Source: Pontibacterium sinense (GTDB taxonomy: Bacteria > Pseudomonadota > Gammaproteobacteria > Pseudomonadales > Balneatricaceae). From it: DNA of 64,000 nt. Location: contig NZ_JADEYS010000002.1 of the NCBI RefSeq assembly GCF_015209595.1, positions 1 through 64,000 on the forward strand, in the 5' to 3' direction. Under the pieces are notes generated by a model. It did not search any database. It saw only the letters and a list, made by a program, of their open reading frames with translations, and was not told where the DNA came from. Of this stretch, positions 37,875-45,985 are shown piece after piece (positions within the stretch are counted from its first letter, which is position 1; every line of letters starts with the position of its first letter). Position numbers and translations under genes: made by a program.

Positions 37875-39368
37875 ATGAAGACCTTGTTGGCAGAGTGGCA
37901 CGGTAAGCCTCAGTTTGAGGACGCCCGACGAATTCGTGAAGCCTTGGTTGATGTGCTGTCGAAACATGGGGTGGAGCAGGTAAATGATTTCCTGTTGGCC
38001 GCTTCGGAGCTGATTGTAAATTTAACCCGCTATCCCAACCCCAAACCCAATCAGCTCTGTCTGCGGTTTAGCCGCGATGAATATTTCTGGTGGCTGGAAT
38101 TATTGGACGATGGCCCGAGCTTTAGCAATTTTAGCCAGCAGATCAATCACCCTGATTTACTGGAAGCTGCCGAGAGTGGAATGGGCCTGAAACTGCTGGC
38201 CAGTCATTTTGATGATATCTCCTACGTTCCCGCCTGTTACCGTGAAGATGGTATGAACGTCATGCTGTTGCGACAGCCGATAGGCAAAGGGCCGCAGCTT
38301 AAGCGCGTACTGATTGTGGACGATGATCCTGTATGGCGGGCGGTCCTTTCAGGCTATCTGGAGGGGCATTATCAAGTGATCGTCGCCGATTCAGCGACAC
38401 AGGCGTTTCAACTGATTCTTCAGGATAAGCCCGATCTGGTGATCTGTGATCTGAAGATGCCGGAGCACGATGGATCGGTACTCTTTGATTGGATATCTCA
38501 TATCCCTCAAGTTGCGACGACGGCCTTCATTTACCTGTCAGGATGTGACGATGCCACGCTGATTGAAAATGCGGTCAGCCGTCCCATTGATGATTTTCTG
38601 CACAAACCCGTGAATAAAGCGGAGTTATTACAAACTCTGGCGCGTGTTTTACTGCGTCGTCAGCATCTGACTGATCAGATTCAGCGTGAGGTTGATCAGA
38701 AAATTACGCTGGGTTTGCACCCGTCGTTACCCGATAGCATAGGTCCGTTTAGCTGTGCTCTGCGTACGATTGCGCCTGAATCTGGCGGCGGAGATCTGGT
38801 GCTATTGCGAAATTCATTGCTGATTTTTGCTGATCTGATGGGTCATGGTGTACAGGCGAAGGGGTTTGTGTTCGCGTTGGCCGGATATTTACGTGGGTTG
38901 TGTGCCGCGACAGCGCGGCAACAGCCCGATGTCGCTGAATTGCTCGCGCAAGTTGCCCTCGGGTTTGATGATGATCCTGTGCTTCAGGAAACACTGGCGA
39001 CGATCACGGCGCTTGAGCTGGGTGCGGGAGGGACAGTCCGAATTGCCAACGCCGGACAGCCGCAACCGGTTCTGATACGTGATGGGGAGATCACCCGGAT
39101 TCCGGTGGATGGGCCATTACCCGGACTGCTGGTGGATTCCTACCAAGCGATGGAGCTGGAACTGTTGCCAGGAGATCGACTGGTTTTATTTTCGGACGGC
39201 TATCTAGATGCTGCCGAGTGCATGCCTGACATGATGATCAAGCAACTGCAATACTCAGCGACCTTGCCGTTAGGCGCTGCAGCCGATTTTCTGATGCAGG
39301 AGACCTTGAACCGGTCGATGCCTCAGGACGACCTAACGTTGATACTGTTGGAGAAAGCTGAACATTAG
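37875..39368 (+). CDS. sypE: RsbW-like kinase / receiver / PP2C phosphatase protein (SypE-like)
   Basis: Partner-switching regulator of 497 residues. N-terminal HATPase of the anti-sigma serine-kinase type (~15-135, N box A-S-E-L-I-V-N-L), central receiver (~143-262, D192 in V-I-C-D-L-K-M-P), C-terminal SpoIIE/PP2C phosphatase (~290-495, with A-D-L-M-G-H-G and a final D-D-L-T-L). This exact order is SypE of V. fischeri, where the receiver sets the balance between phosphorylating and dephosphorylating the STAS protein SypA; the receiver Asp has the same number there as I recall. Its likely target is the STAS protein at 42612-42914. AAGGAGG is a strong ribosome site. It overlaps the converging SypD-like gene by 4 bases. 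Confidence 0.88.
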   Translation: MKTLLAEWHGKPQFEDARRIREALVDVLSKHGVEQVNDFLLAASELIVNLTRYPNPKPNQLCLRFSRDEYFWWLELLDDGPSFSNFSQQINHPDLLEAAESGMGLKLLASHFDDISYVPACYREDGMNVMLLRQPIGKGPQLKRVLIVDDDPVWRAVLSGYLEGHYQVIVADSATQAFQLILQDKPDLVICDLKMPEHDGSVLFDWISHIPQVATTAFIYLSGCDDATLIENAVSRPIDDFLHKPVNKAELLQTLARVLLRRQHLTDQIQREVDQKITLGLHPSLPDSIGPFSCALRTIAPESGGGDLVLLRNSLLIFADLMGHGVQAKGFVFALAGYLRGLCAATARQQPDVAELLAQVALGFDDDPVLQETLATITALELGAGGTVRIANAGQPQPVLIRDGEITRIPVDGPLPGLLVDSYQAMELELLPGDRLVLFSDGYLDAAECMPDMMIKQLQYSATLPLGAAADFLMQETLNRSMPQDDLTLILLEKAEH

Positions 39369-40081
39369 AGTTCCTGATTCAGTAGGAGAGCGGTGTTGAG
39401 CCGTTCACGCAGGCGCGGCATCCACTTTGGAAACCAGCGATCGAAACGGTAGGTTTCCCTGATTAACTCCTGACGCAGGCACGGTGTATGGCAATCGTTC
39501 ATCACCACCGCAGCGAGTATGGCGCCGCACTGCTTGAGTGTTTCATTGGCTTCATCGACCTGACTTTCAGTGGTAACCCCGCTGAGTATATTGAGCAACG
39601 TGCTATCGCTGGCGGCGCAGATGATATCGGCTGGAATATTGTCTTCACGGGGCTGCAGTAGGGCGGGCGTATCACAGATCACCAGTGCATATTGTTGGCG
39701 ACACTCCGCAAAGAACTGACTCAGTGTGTCCGGGTTATGAAACTCAATGCTTTGACCGGAGATTGCCGGACAGGTCAGCAGGTGGAGGTTAGGGGTATCA
39801 GCATGATCATAGGGTTGCACTGCACTTTGCCACTGACCGGACAGCGGTAGCCATTCCGGACGATCACACCCTGCAATCGTATGCAGAGAGGGGGCATAAA
39901 GATTGAACTCTATTAATAATACCGATTGCCCCGCCAGCGCCGCCCGTTGAGCGAGCACCCACGCAAGGGTTGAGGTACCGCTACCCTCTGTGGGGCTGCA
40001 AACCGCAATCTGTTTCAGGTTCATGCGTTGCATGCGTGTGTAGACGGTTTCCACCGCGGGTGTTTTTTCCAGTGTACACAT
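39365..40081 (-). CDS. BY-kinase/ParA-like ATPase of polysaccharide export (SypD-like), degenerate P-loop
   Basis: 238-residue cytoplasmic protein of the CpsD/CapB tyrosine autokinase fold. Walker A is at S-P-T-E-G-S-G-T-S-T (~29-38), Walker A' at L-L-I-E-F-N-L-Y-A-P-S-L-H and Walker B at L-V-I-C-D-T-P-A-L-L. The P-loop lysine is replaced by Thr (normal G-E-G-K-S-T), and the A' motif begins with Glu instead of Asp. The C-terminus has few tyrosines. It may have lost kinase activity and act as a structural partner of Wzz. AAGGAGA precedes the ATG. It is the last gene of the SypA-like operon. Confidence 0.75.
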   Translation of the reverse strand: MCTLEKTPAVETVYTRMQRMNLKQIAVCSPTEGSGTSTLAWVLAQRAALAGQSVLLIEFNLYAPSLHTIAGCDRPEWLPLSGQWQSAVQPYDHADTPNLHLLTCPAISGQSIEFHNPDTLSQFFAECRQQYALVICDTPALLQPREDNIPADIICAASDSTLLNILSGVTTESQVDEANETLKQCGAILAAVVMNDCHTPCLRQELIRETYRFDRWFPKWMPRLRERLNTALLLNQEL

Positions 40082-40117
40082 CGTATATCTCCTTGTTTTT
40101 CCGCTTAGGCAACCTGC

Positions 40118-42217
40118 TTAGAATCCCACGAGACGGGCAAATGAGAAGATCGTGATCGATTCCTGCAGCGTACTGACGACACGATACCAAGTGCTTTGCT
40201 CCTTCCCGGGCACATACAAGGTATCACCGGAACGGATCACCGGGAGTTGGCTGTAGTCGCCGGATTTAGCAAAATCAACCAGATCAAACAGGCGGGAATG
40301 TGCTTCCCCATCCACCCGATTGACCACCATAATCCGGTCCTGCAGGGCAGAGTTGAGCGGTCCACCTGCTTCCGCTAAAAGGTCCAGAATGGTCATATCA
40401 TTATCAAAACTGTAGCGGCCGGGACGCGCTACGGCACCTAATACGCGTACCACGGTTTCCTTGGGCTTTTCCAACCAGGCACGTCCACGTTCAGGTACGA
40501 AAATCACATCTTCATTGCGTACGTTGGGTAACAGGTTTTCGTCACCGGTTTGGAAGTAGGTATGAAGATTGAGGTGGGTGACCTCTTGTCCCTTCTGACC
40601 GCGATGAGTAATACGTACATTGGCCAGATCAGCATGAGCGGTAGGACCTTGTGCGGCCGACAGAATATCCAGAAAATTCAGCTCTTCGTTAAAGGCATAC
40701 CGCCCGGGTGCGCCGACCTGACCGAAGATATAAATGGAGCGGTCGCTGGACTGACGAATCCATTGGGAGCGGTTGTCGTTTGGATCTTTGGGCAACTCAG
40801 GCACGACCACCGTATCGCCGGCACGAACGGCTGGGATCGTCCGAATATCACCGCCTTTATCTAGAAAGCGCTTCAGGTCAAAGCTGATGGATTGAGCCTG
40901 ACCACCCGGTGCCGCTGTCAATATCTGCAAGTGGGCAGTATCGGCTTGTGCAACCGGTCCACCGGCATGGGCAATCAGATCCAGTAGTGACATCTCATCG
41001 GACCATTCGTAGCGACCGGGACGATTGACCGCACCGATAATCCGGATAGCACGGTTCGGATGAACTTTGAGCCAGCTCTTTTCATTCATGTCCGTCTTTT
41101 CCGGTATTAGAATCGCATCGCCCGGTTCGATCACGGGCATGGACTGACTGCGGTCGCCATCCATATAGGCTTGCAGGTCGAAGGATTTAACGCTGCCGTC
41201 TGCACGCAGGACTCGGATCATACGGGTTTCTGCAAAACGTGTGGGGCCTCCGGCAGTTGCCAGCAGATCATAAAAGCTGGTCTCCTCTTTCATCTCCATC
41301 GCGCCGGGTTTGAACACCTCACCCATCACATACACCGTACGGGAACCGCTCTGGACCTGATCAGACGCCTGAGGGATAAAAATCACATCGCCCTGACGAA
41401 TATCTGGCATCAGTGCCGGGTCCCCGGTATCCAGGTATTCACGCATGTTAAATGGGAACGGGTTACCGTCGTGAATAACGCGGATCTGTTCAATACCCGC
41501 GTAACGGGTTACGCCACCGGCACGCATGATCATATCGACAACGGACGCGTGCTTCTTGAACGCAAACGTGCCCGGACGGTGAACCTCGCCAAATACTTTG
41601 ATCGCTTCACCTTCACGGCCTGCATCTCCGGACGCGGTCAGGGTGCGTGCATCAAACTCAACCTGAACATTACCGATCAGCGGAGAGGCAGGGATGAAAA
41701 TCTCATCCATCGGTTCCAGCACCGGTAGGCTAGAAGGGTTACCACTGTCCAGATAATGTTTGTAGTCAAATACAATCAGGCCCGACTGTCGACGAATTTG
41801 AAGCTTATCCAACTGCGCCCCTTGTGCCAGTCCTCCGGCACTGTTGATGGCCAGTTGCACGTTGGAGTTCAGAGGCAGGTCAACCGGCCCCGGCTTTTTG
41901 ACATAACCCAGGACCGTCACCGAGAGACGGCGCTCCTGCAAAATAACGTCAAATTTGGTCAGATCTTTGTACACCGCGCTTAATTTTCCGACCAAGATCT
42001 GCCGCGCCTCTTGAAGGTTTTTGTCCGCGAGCTTGATTCTGCCGATTTCTGGCATCAATACCTGACCCTCGTGATCGATCTGAAAGCTATCATTGAACGC
42101 ACCTTCACCGGGAAACTTAACTTTTAGCAGGTCTCCAGGCCTGAGTGTCGTGGCGCTAGCGGGCAGGCTCAGTAAGACACTAAGCAGCATACAGGTGATG
42201 AGTTGTAGGCATTTCAT
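40118..42217 (-). CDS. Polysaccharide export protein with six SLBB repeats (SypC-like)
   Basis: Secreted or outer-membrane export protein of 699 residues. Signal peptide (~1-22, cleavage near A-S-A), an export domain (~25-105) beginning L-R-P-G-D-L-L-K-V, then six SLBB repeats. Each repeat follows V-x-G-x-V-x-x-P-G and ends A-G-G-P-[TVL] or the like, with a G-D-x-I-[FV]-[IV]-P closure. Wza-type proteins usually have two or three SLBB units. There is no lipobox. The frame is open from TTG 42223, but AGGAG eight bases before ATG 42217 fixes the start; that ATG overlaps the stop of the lipoprotein gene (ATGA). Confidence 0.87.
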   Translation of the reverse strand: MKCLQLITCMLLSVLLSLPASATTLRPGDLLKVKFPGEGAFNDSFQIDHEGQVLMPEIGRIKLADKNLQEARQILVGKLSAVYKDLTKFDVILQERRLSVTVLGYVKKPGPVDLPLNSNVQLAINSAGGLAQGAQLDKLQIRRQSGLIVFDYKHYLDSGNPSSLPVLEPMDEIFIPASPLIGNVQVEFDARTLTASGDAGREGEAIKVFGEVHRPGTFAFKKHASVVDMIMRAGGVTRYAGIEQIRVIHDGNPFPFNMREYLDTGDPALMPDIRQGDVIFIPQASDQVQSGSRTVYVMGEVFKPGAMEMKEETSFYDLLATAGGPTRFAETRMIRVLRADGSVKSFDLQAYMDGDRSQSMPVIEPGDAILIPEKTDMNEKSWLKVHPNRAIRIIGAVNRPGRYEWSDEMSLLDLIAHAGGPVAQADTAHLQILTAAPGGQAQSISFDLKRFLDKGGDIRTIPAVRAGDTVVVPELPKDPNDNRSQWIRQSSDRSIYIFGQVGAPGRYAFNEELNFLDILSAAQGPTAHADLANVRITHRGQKGQEVTHLNLHTYFQTGDENLLPNVRNEDVIFVPERGRAWLEKPKETVVRVLGAVARPGRYSFDNDMTILDLLAEAGGPLNSALQDRIMVVNRVDGEAHSRLFDLVDFAKSGDYSQLPVIRSGDTLYVPGKEQSTWYRVVSTLQESITIFSFARLVGF

Positions 42218-42609
42218 ATGCAAAGCTCCTGTCCGTTCGGTGCACTACACGATGGCTGCAGCTGGACAAGCTGGTGACGATACGTCTGGTTCATCGCCCG
42301 CAGCATGCGCTCAGCCTGTTGTAGCTGGAACAACGAATGTTCGTAGTATCTGGCGCTATACAGGCGCTGGCTCTGTATCATCCGGTGTTCGATCTCGGAG
42401 TAGGTTGCAGGATGAAGACGGTCGACTCCCTGATCCAGATGTCGCAGATAGACCTCCAGACAGTGGGCAAGCCGTTCATCATAGTTTTTTTGATGTTCCG
42501 GTATTGGGAAGCGTTCAGCGACACCGCCGTTGCCTTCTTCAACCAGATAGAAACATCCGCTATTGATGCTGACCGCCAGTGCCAGCGCAGTGAACAGTCC
42601 GGCTTTCAT
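42214..42609 (-). CDS. Small lipoprotein in the sypB position
   Basis: 131-residue lipoprotein: signal ending S-I-N-S-G-C (lipobox, Cys near residue 19), then a polar helix-rich body with Gln-rich segments (R-M-I-Q-S-Q-R-L-Y and L-F-Q-L-Q-Q-A-E-R-M-L) and two cysteines near the C-terminus. There is no OmpA domain, unlike SypB of V. fischeri. AGGAG lies eight bases before the ATG. It sits between the STAS and export genes with 3-4 base junctions, so it is part of the operon. Function unknown. Confidence 0.7.
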   Translation of the reverse strand: MKAGLFTALALAVSINSGCFYLVEEGNGGVAERFPIPEHQKNYDERLAHCLEVYLRHLDQGVDRLHPATYSEIEHRMIQSQRLYSARYYEHSLFQLQQAERMLRAMNQTYRHQLVQLQPSCSAPNGQELCI

Positions 42610-42611
42610 GA

Positions 42612-42914
42612 TCAATGCTCCTGTACGTTGATCGATTGTTCGATTCGCAAATAACGCAATAACTCCAGAGGTTGACCGTGCACACCCGCCAAACTGAGTG
42701 ATCGATCATTGCTGCGCAGACGTTTGAACAGAAAAACGATGGCGCCGATGCCGGACGAATCAATAAAATCGATCTGGGTCATATCGAGGGTCACGTCATA
42801 TTTATCTTGTACCAGGCTGTCAAAACGTGGACGCAAAATTTCGACTGCAAGCGCATCCAGTGAACCTTCAAGGCGGAGGGATAGATCATTTGAGGTGTGG
42901 GAATGAATTTGCAT
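42612..42914 (-). CDS. sypA: STAS-domain anti-anti-sigma-type protein (SypA-like)
   Basis: Single STAS domain of 100 residues. The phosphorylation site reads I-D-F-I-D-S-S-G-I-G, with S54 the expected target by alignment to SpoIIAA. SypA in V. fischeri promotes biofilm only when unphosphorylated, with SypE as kinase and phosphatase. It is the first gene of a four-gene operon driven by a sigma-54 promoter (42951-42964). AAGGAG precedes the ATG. Confidence 0.87.
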   Translation of the reverse strand: MQIHSHTSNDLSLRLEGSLDALAVEILRPRFDSLVQDKYDVTLDMTQIDFIDSSGIGAIVFLFKRLRSNDRSLSLAGVHGQPLELLRYLRIEQSINVQEH

Positions 42915-42950
42915 GGGATGTACTCCTTATCTACGTGTAACTAGATAGGA

Positions 42951-42964
42951 GCAAATCATATGCC
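42951..42964 (-). promoter_or_regulatory. Sigma-54 promoter P1 (sypA-like operon)
   Basis: Read on the minus strand: TGGCATATGATTTGCT, GG and GC separated by exactly 10 bases, 37 bases before the STAS start codon. Two SypG-type elements lie upstream. Confidence 0.8.
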
Positions 42965-43005
42965 AGCAATTTAACGTGTTGATTTAAAAGGGATGGGGTG
43001 AATGT

Positions 43006-43020
43006 TTCGCAAAATGAAAA
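43006..43020. promoter_or_regulatory. SypG-type element, imperfect (P1 proximal)
   Basis: TTCGCAAAATGAAAA on the plus strand, i.e. TTTTCA-TTT-TGCGAA on the minus strand. One half matches the palindrome, and it lies about 42 bases upstream of the P1 -24 element. Confidence 0.6.
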
Positions 43021-43039
43021 CAGCAGACAGAGAAGGCTG

Positions 43040-43054
43040 TTCGCATTTTGCGAA
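43040..43054. promoter_or_regulatory. SypG-type element, perfect palindrome (P1 distal)
   Basis: TTCGCATTTTGCGAA, TTCGCA-N3-TGCGAA, about 76 bases upstream of P1. It lies between the sugar-transferase stop and the P1 promoter. Confidence 0.7.
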
Positions 43055-43069
43055 ACAAAATAAGATGGG

Positions 43070-43708
43070 TTATTGGCCGCGACCTCCAACCATGACCCAA
43101 AGTGTGCGTACCGCAATTGATAGATCACTGCGTAGCCATGAAAAGAAACCACTCAGGCTTAATGCGTAGGCATGATCCCAAGCCACTTTATTACGCACGT
43201 CTTCGATATTTTCATCGTAACCCTGATTGACCTGGGCCAGCCCCGTAATCCCTGGTTTCAGTCCCCAGGTACGTTCAGCAAAGAAAGGGATCGCCGTTTC
43301 CAGTTTTTGATAGAAGCCGGGACGTTCCGGACGGGGACCGATCAGAGACATATCTCCGCGCAATACGTTGTAGAGCTGTGGCAATTCATCCAGGCGTGTC
43401 TTCCGCAGGAAGCGACCAATAGGCGTGATGCGTGGGTCTTGTTTGGTCGCCCAAACGGCCCCGGTGTGCGCTTCAGCATCCACGCGCATGGTACGAAATT
43501 TATACATCCAGAATATTTCCGTGTGGTCCGTGTCCGCGTGACCGATCCGCATCTGTCGAAACAATATAGGACCCGGAGAGCTGATACAGGTGGCCAAAGC
43601 GATGAGGGGGAACAGCAAGCCGCAGATCAGCAGCCCCACCAATGCGACAATGACATCCATCGTACGTTTGGCGTGTTGAACCGCAGGTGGAATATATTGA
43701 GTATTCAT
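43070..43708 (-). CDS. Undecaprenyl-phosphate sugar phosphotransferase (SypR-like)
   Basis: Bacterial sugar transferase that loads the first sugar-phosphate on the lipid carrier, starting repeat-unit synthesis. One long N-terminal membrane hairpin (~20-45), then the catalytic domain with M-Y-K-F-R-T-M-R, R-K-T-R-L-D-E-L-P-Q-L-Y-N-V and G-D-M-S-L-I-G-P-R-P-E-R, ending K-P-G-I-T-G-L-A-Q-V. The frame is open further upstream, but AGGAG before ATG 43708 and the 4-base overlap with the GT2 stop fix the start (212 residues). Confidence 0.9.
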   Translation of the reverse strand: MNTQYIPPAVQHAKRTMDVIVALVGLLICGLLFPLIALATCISSPGPILFRQMRIGHADTDHTEIFWMYKFRTMRVDAEAHTGAVWATKQDPRITPIGRFLRKTRLDELPQLYNVLRGDMSLIGPRPERPGFYQKLETAIPFFAERTWGLKPGITGLAQVNQGYDENIEDVRNKVAWDHAYALSLSGFFSWLRSDLSIAVRTLWVMVGGRGQ

Positions 43709-44883
43709 GAGGAGATCTCCTGTGTGGAAACGGGTTTCCAATGGCCCCGTTCTAAACCTGCGATATAGCGCAGGCAGCCGATCAGGCCACAACGGTAGCC
43801 GTTGATCAGATAAAAGAGTGTGGTTGTCATATTGGGTAACTGAATGCCGGGGACGCGTGGCAGACTGTAGGCAGCGGTCACCATGACGATTTGAAAGGCA
43901 CTGATGACCATGAGACTGTCATAGGACAATGCCAGCCAGCCGCACAGTAGCAGTTGCATGAGTAGCAGCATCGGCATTAACGCGCGCAACGCTTTGCCGG
44001 AAAAGAAGGCAAAGGCGATGCCACCCAAACGCGGGTTCAGGAGTTCAGGCAAGCGTAGCAATTGCTGCAAATTGCCTGCGGATATCCGCACACGTCGACG
44101 CTGATCCATGCTGTCGCTGGCTTTTTCGAGTTCAAGCGCGATGATGTCGGTTTCGTAAACCGCTTGATGGCCCTTAGCCACAATGGACATGGGCAAGACA
44201 AAGTCGTCATTGATCGTGTCTGCGGCCAATCGATTGAACAGACGGCGTCGAAAGAAATAAAGCGCACCGTGCACCCCAATCGGACTGCCTAAGCGGGCTT
44301 CCGCCTCCAGAATTCGGGTTTGATACTGCCAATATTTTGATTCTCCTGTGCTACCGGGGGTCAGTAGACGGTATGTTGCCGCCACGACGCCCACAGGTGC
44401 ATGGTTGAAATGCCTTGCTGCGATCTGTAAACCGTCGATGGAAAGCAGTGCTGAGGTATCACTGAGAGCAATCAGCTCCTGATCGATCCGGCTGACCATG
44501 TCGTTGAGTACCGCCACTTTTCCCCGATTACGTTTGAACTCAATCACCTCGATATTTAGTTCCCGATTTTCCGGTTCCATTGCGGTAACACGAGCAATGC
44601 TGGCGGTTTCGTCAGTACAGCCATCACAAGCGATGATGAGTGTGAAATGAGTAGAAGGATAATCAAGACAGGCCGTATTACGGACTTTGTCGGCAATGAC
44701 CTCTGCTTCATTGTACGCTGGAACCAGCATGACTATATGGGGGAGCGCTTGAGCCTCTTCCGCCTGGTGTGCAGAGCGTATTGTCGGACGACTCAAATAC
44801 GTGATGAGCAAGGGATAGCCCACGTGGTGATAAACCACCAATGCCCATAGTAGTAAAAGCAGGCAGAGCAACCAGGTAGCCAT
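43705..44883 (-). CDS. Glycosyltransferase family 2 (SypQ-like)
   Basis: Membrane GT2 enzyme of 392 residues. An N-terminal membrane helix (2-20), then the GT-A domain with V-P-A-Y-N-E-A-E-V-I (~52-61), A-C-D-G-C-T-D-E-T, A-L-S-D-T-S-A-L and a Q-x-x-R-R-R-V-R motif (~257-264), followed by three C-terminal membrane segments. The frame continues upstream for 50 codons, but GAGGAG before ATG 44883 fits, one base after the GT4 stop. Confidence 0.85.
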   Translation of the reverse strand: MATWLLCLLLLLWALVVYHHVGYPLLITYLSRPTIRSAHQAEEAQALPHIVMLVPAYNEAEVIADKVRNTACLDYPSTHFTLIIACDGCTDETASIARVTAMEPENRELNIEVIEFKRNRGKVAVLNDMVSRIDQELIALSDTSALLSIDGLQIAARHFNHAPVGVVAATYRLLTPGSTGESKYWQYQTRILEAEARLGSPIGVHGALYFFRRRLFNRLAADTINDDFVLPMSIVAKGHQAVYETDIIALELEKASDSMDQRRRVRISAGNLQQLLRLPELLNPRLGGIAFAFFSGKALRALMPMLLLMQLLLCGWLALSYDSLMVISAFQIVMVTAAYSLPRVPGIQLPNMTTTLFYLINGYRCGLIGCLRYIAGLERGHWKPVSTQEISS

Positions 44884-44884
44884 T

Positions 44885-45985
44885 TCAACACTCCTCTGCG
44901 ACAGGTGGATGGAGCAGGTTAAAATACGCCCGTGCGGTTTTTTCGAGATTACCGGTGCGCAGTACAAATTGGCGCGGGGTGGGTGCTTGATTAGCGTATT
45001 GAAAACAGAGTATTGATTGGCGCAGAGCTTCACTGTCGGCGGGTGGGGTCAGACATCCTGAACGGGGGCAGACAATACTGCGGCAGCCGCCTACATCGGT
45101 GATGATGACCGGGACTCCGCAGGACTGGGCCTCTAGTGGCGACAGCGGCAATCCCTCGTTTAGGGATGGTAAACAGAATAGATCCAGTGACTGATAGAAC
45201 GGTACGACATCATCCATAGCGCCCAAAAAATGCACCCGATGAGCAATCCCCAACTTCGTCGCTAACTTCTGTAAGCTCGGGCGTAAGCTACCGTCGCCTG
45301 CCAACGCCAATATAGTGTCGTCAGTTTTACTGATCGCATGAAGCAGGTACTTGTGGCCTTTGACCGTTTCAAGGCGTGCGGCGCAGCCGATGATGAGCCC
45401 TTCGATAGGCAGGTTTAAGCGTTCACGTTGTTCACGTTTTTTGGCCTCACTCACGGGGACAAAGCGGTTGGTATCGATACCGTTGAGAATGATAGCCGGG
45501 TTGCTTTGAGGAAAGTGAAACAATAAGTCTTCAGCAACCGCATCACAGTCAGCGACCAGTGTTGGACGTAAAGTGCGGATCAACCAGCGTTCAAGTCGCG
45601 CATTGTCATTGGTATTCAGGTGCCAGGCATCGTGTTCAGTGTGTACATGGCTCTCGACCTGAGCCAGCTTGGCCGCAAAGCCACCATAAAATAACGGTCC
45701 GATGTGGTGACTGTGAACAGACGTTGCGTTTAACTCACGCATTTTTAGGTGGAGTCGCCAGATCAACTGAGGGTTTATTCCGGGCGCTTTGTCGAAAAAA
45801 TGCAGATTGTCTTTTTTAGCGTCCAGACGTGGCCAGTGGGCAATCGCGTTACTGGCCGTTCCTTCCAGACTGAGTATATGAACGTCTGCCCGATCACTCA
45901 GCTCATGCATCAGATCTAACGCCATAGTTTCTATTCCGCCGGGTTGCAGGTGTTGTACAACCTGCACAATGACCTTTTTATTCAT
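44885..45985 (-). CDS. Glycosyltransferase family 4
   Basis: GT-B glycosyltransferase of 366 residues. N-terminal G-G-I-E-T-M-A-L near residues 16-23, the nucleotide-sugar site with G-C-A-A-R-L-E-T-V-K-G, and the E-G-L-P-L-S-P-L-E-A-Q-S-C-G-V-P-V-I motif late in the protein. It overlaps the Wzz stop by four bases and the GT2 gene follows one base later. The acceptor sugar is unknown. Confidence 0.87.
   Translation of the reverse strand: MNKKVIVQVVQHLQPGGIETMALDLMHELSDRADVHILSLEGTASNAIAHWPRLDAKKDNLHFFDKAPGINPQLIWRLHLKMRELNATSVHSHHIGPLFYGGFAAKLAQVESHVHTEHDAWHLNTNDNARLERWLIRTLRPTLVADCDAVAEDLLFHFPQSNPAIILNGIDTNRFVPVSEAKKREQRERLNLPIEGLIIGCAARLETVKGHKYLLHAISKTDDTILALAGDGSLRPSLQKLATKLGIAHRVHFLGAMDDVVPFYQSLDLFCLPSLNEGLPLSPLEAQSCGVPVIITDVGGCRSIVCPRSGCLTPPADSEALRQSILCFQYANQAPTPRQFVLRTGNLEKTARAYFNLLHPPVAEEC

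Noticed and set aside
41171-41728. 185-residue plus-strand frame opposite the SLBB protein
   Set aside because: Shadow of the repeat-containing export gene.
43172-43768. 198-residue plus-strand frame opposite the sugar transferase
   Set aside because: Shadow of a clear sugar-transferase gene with conserved motifs.
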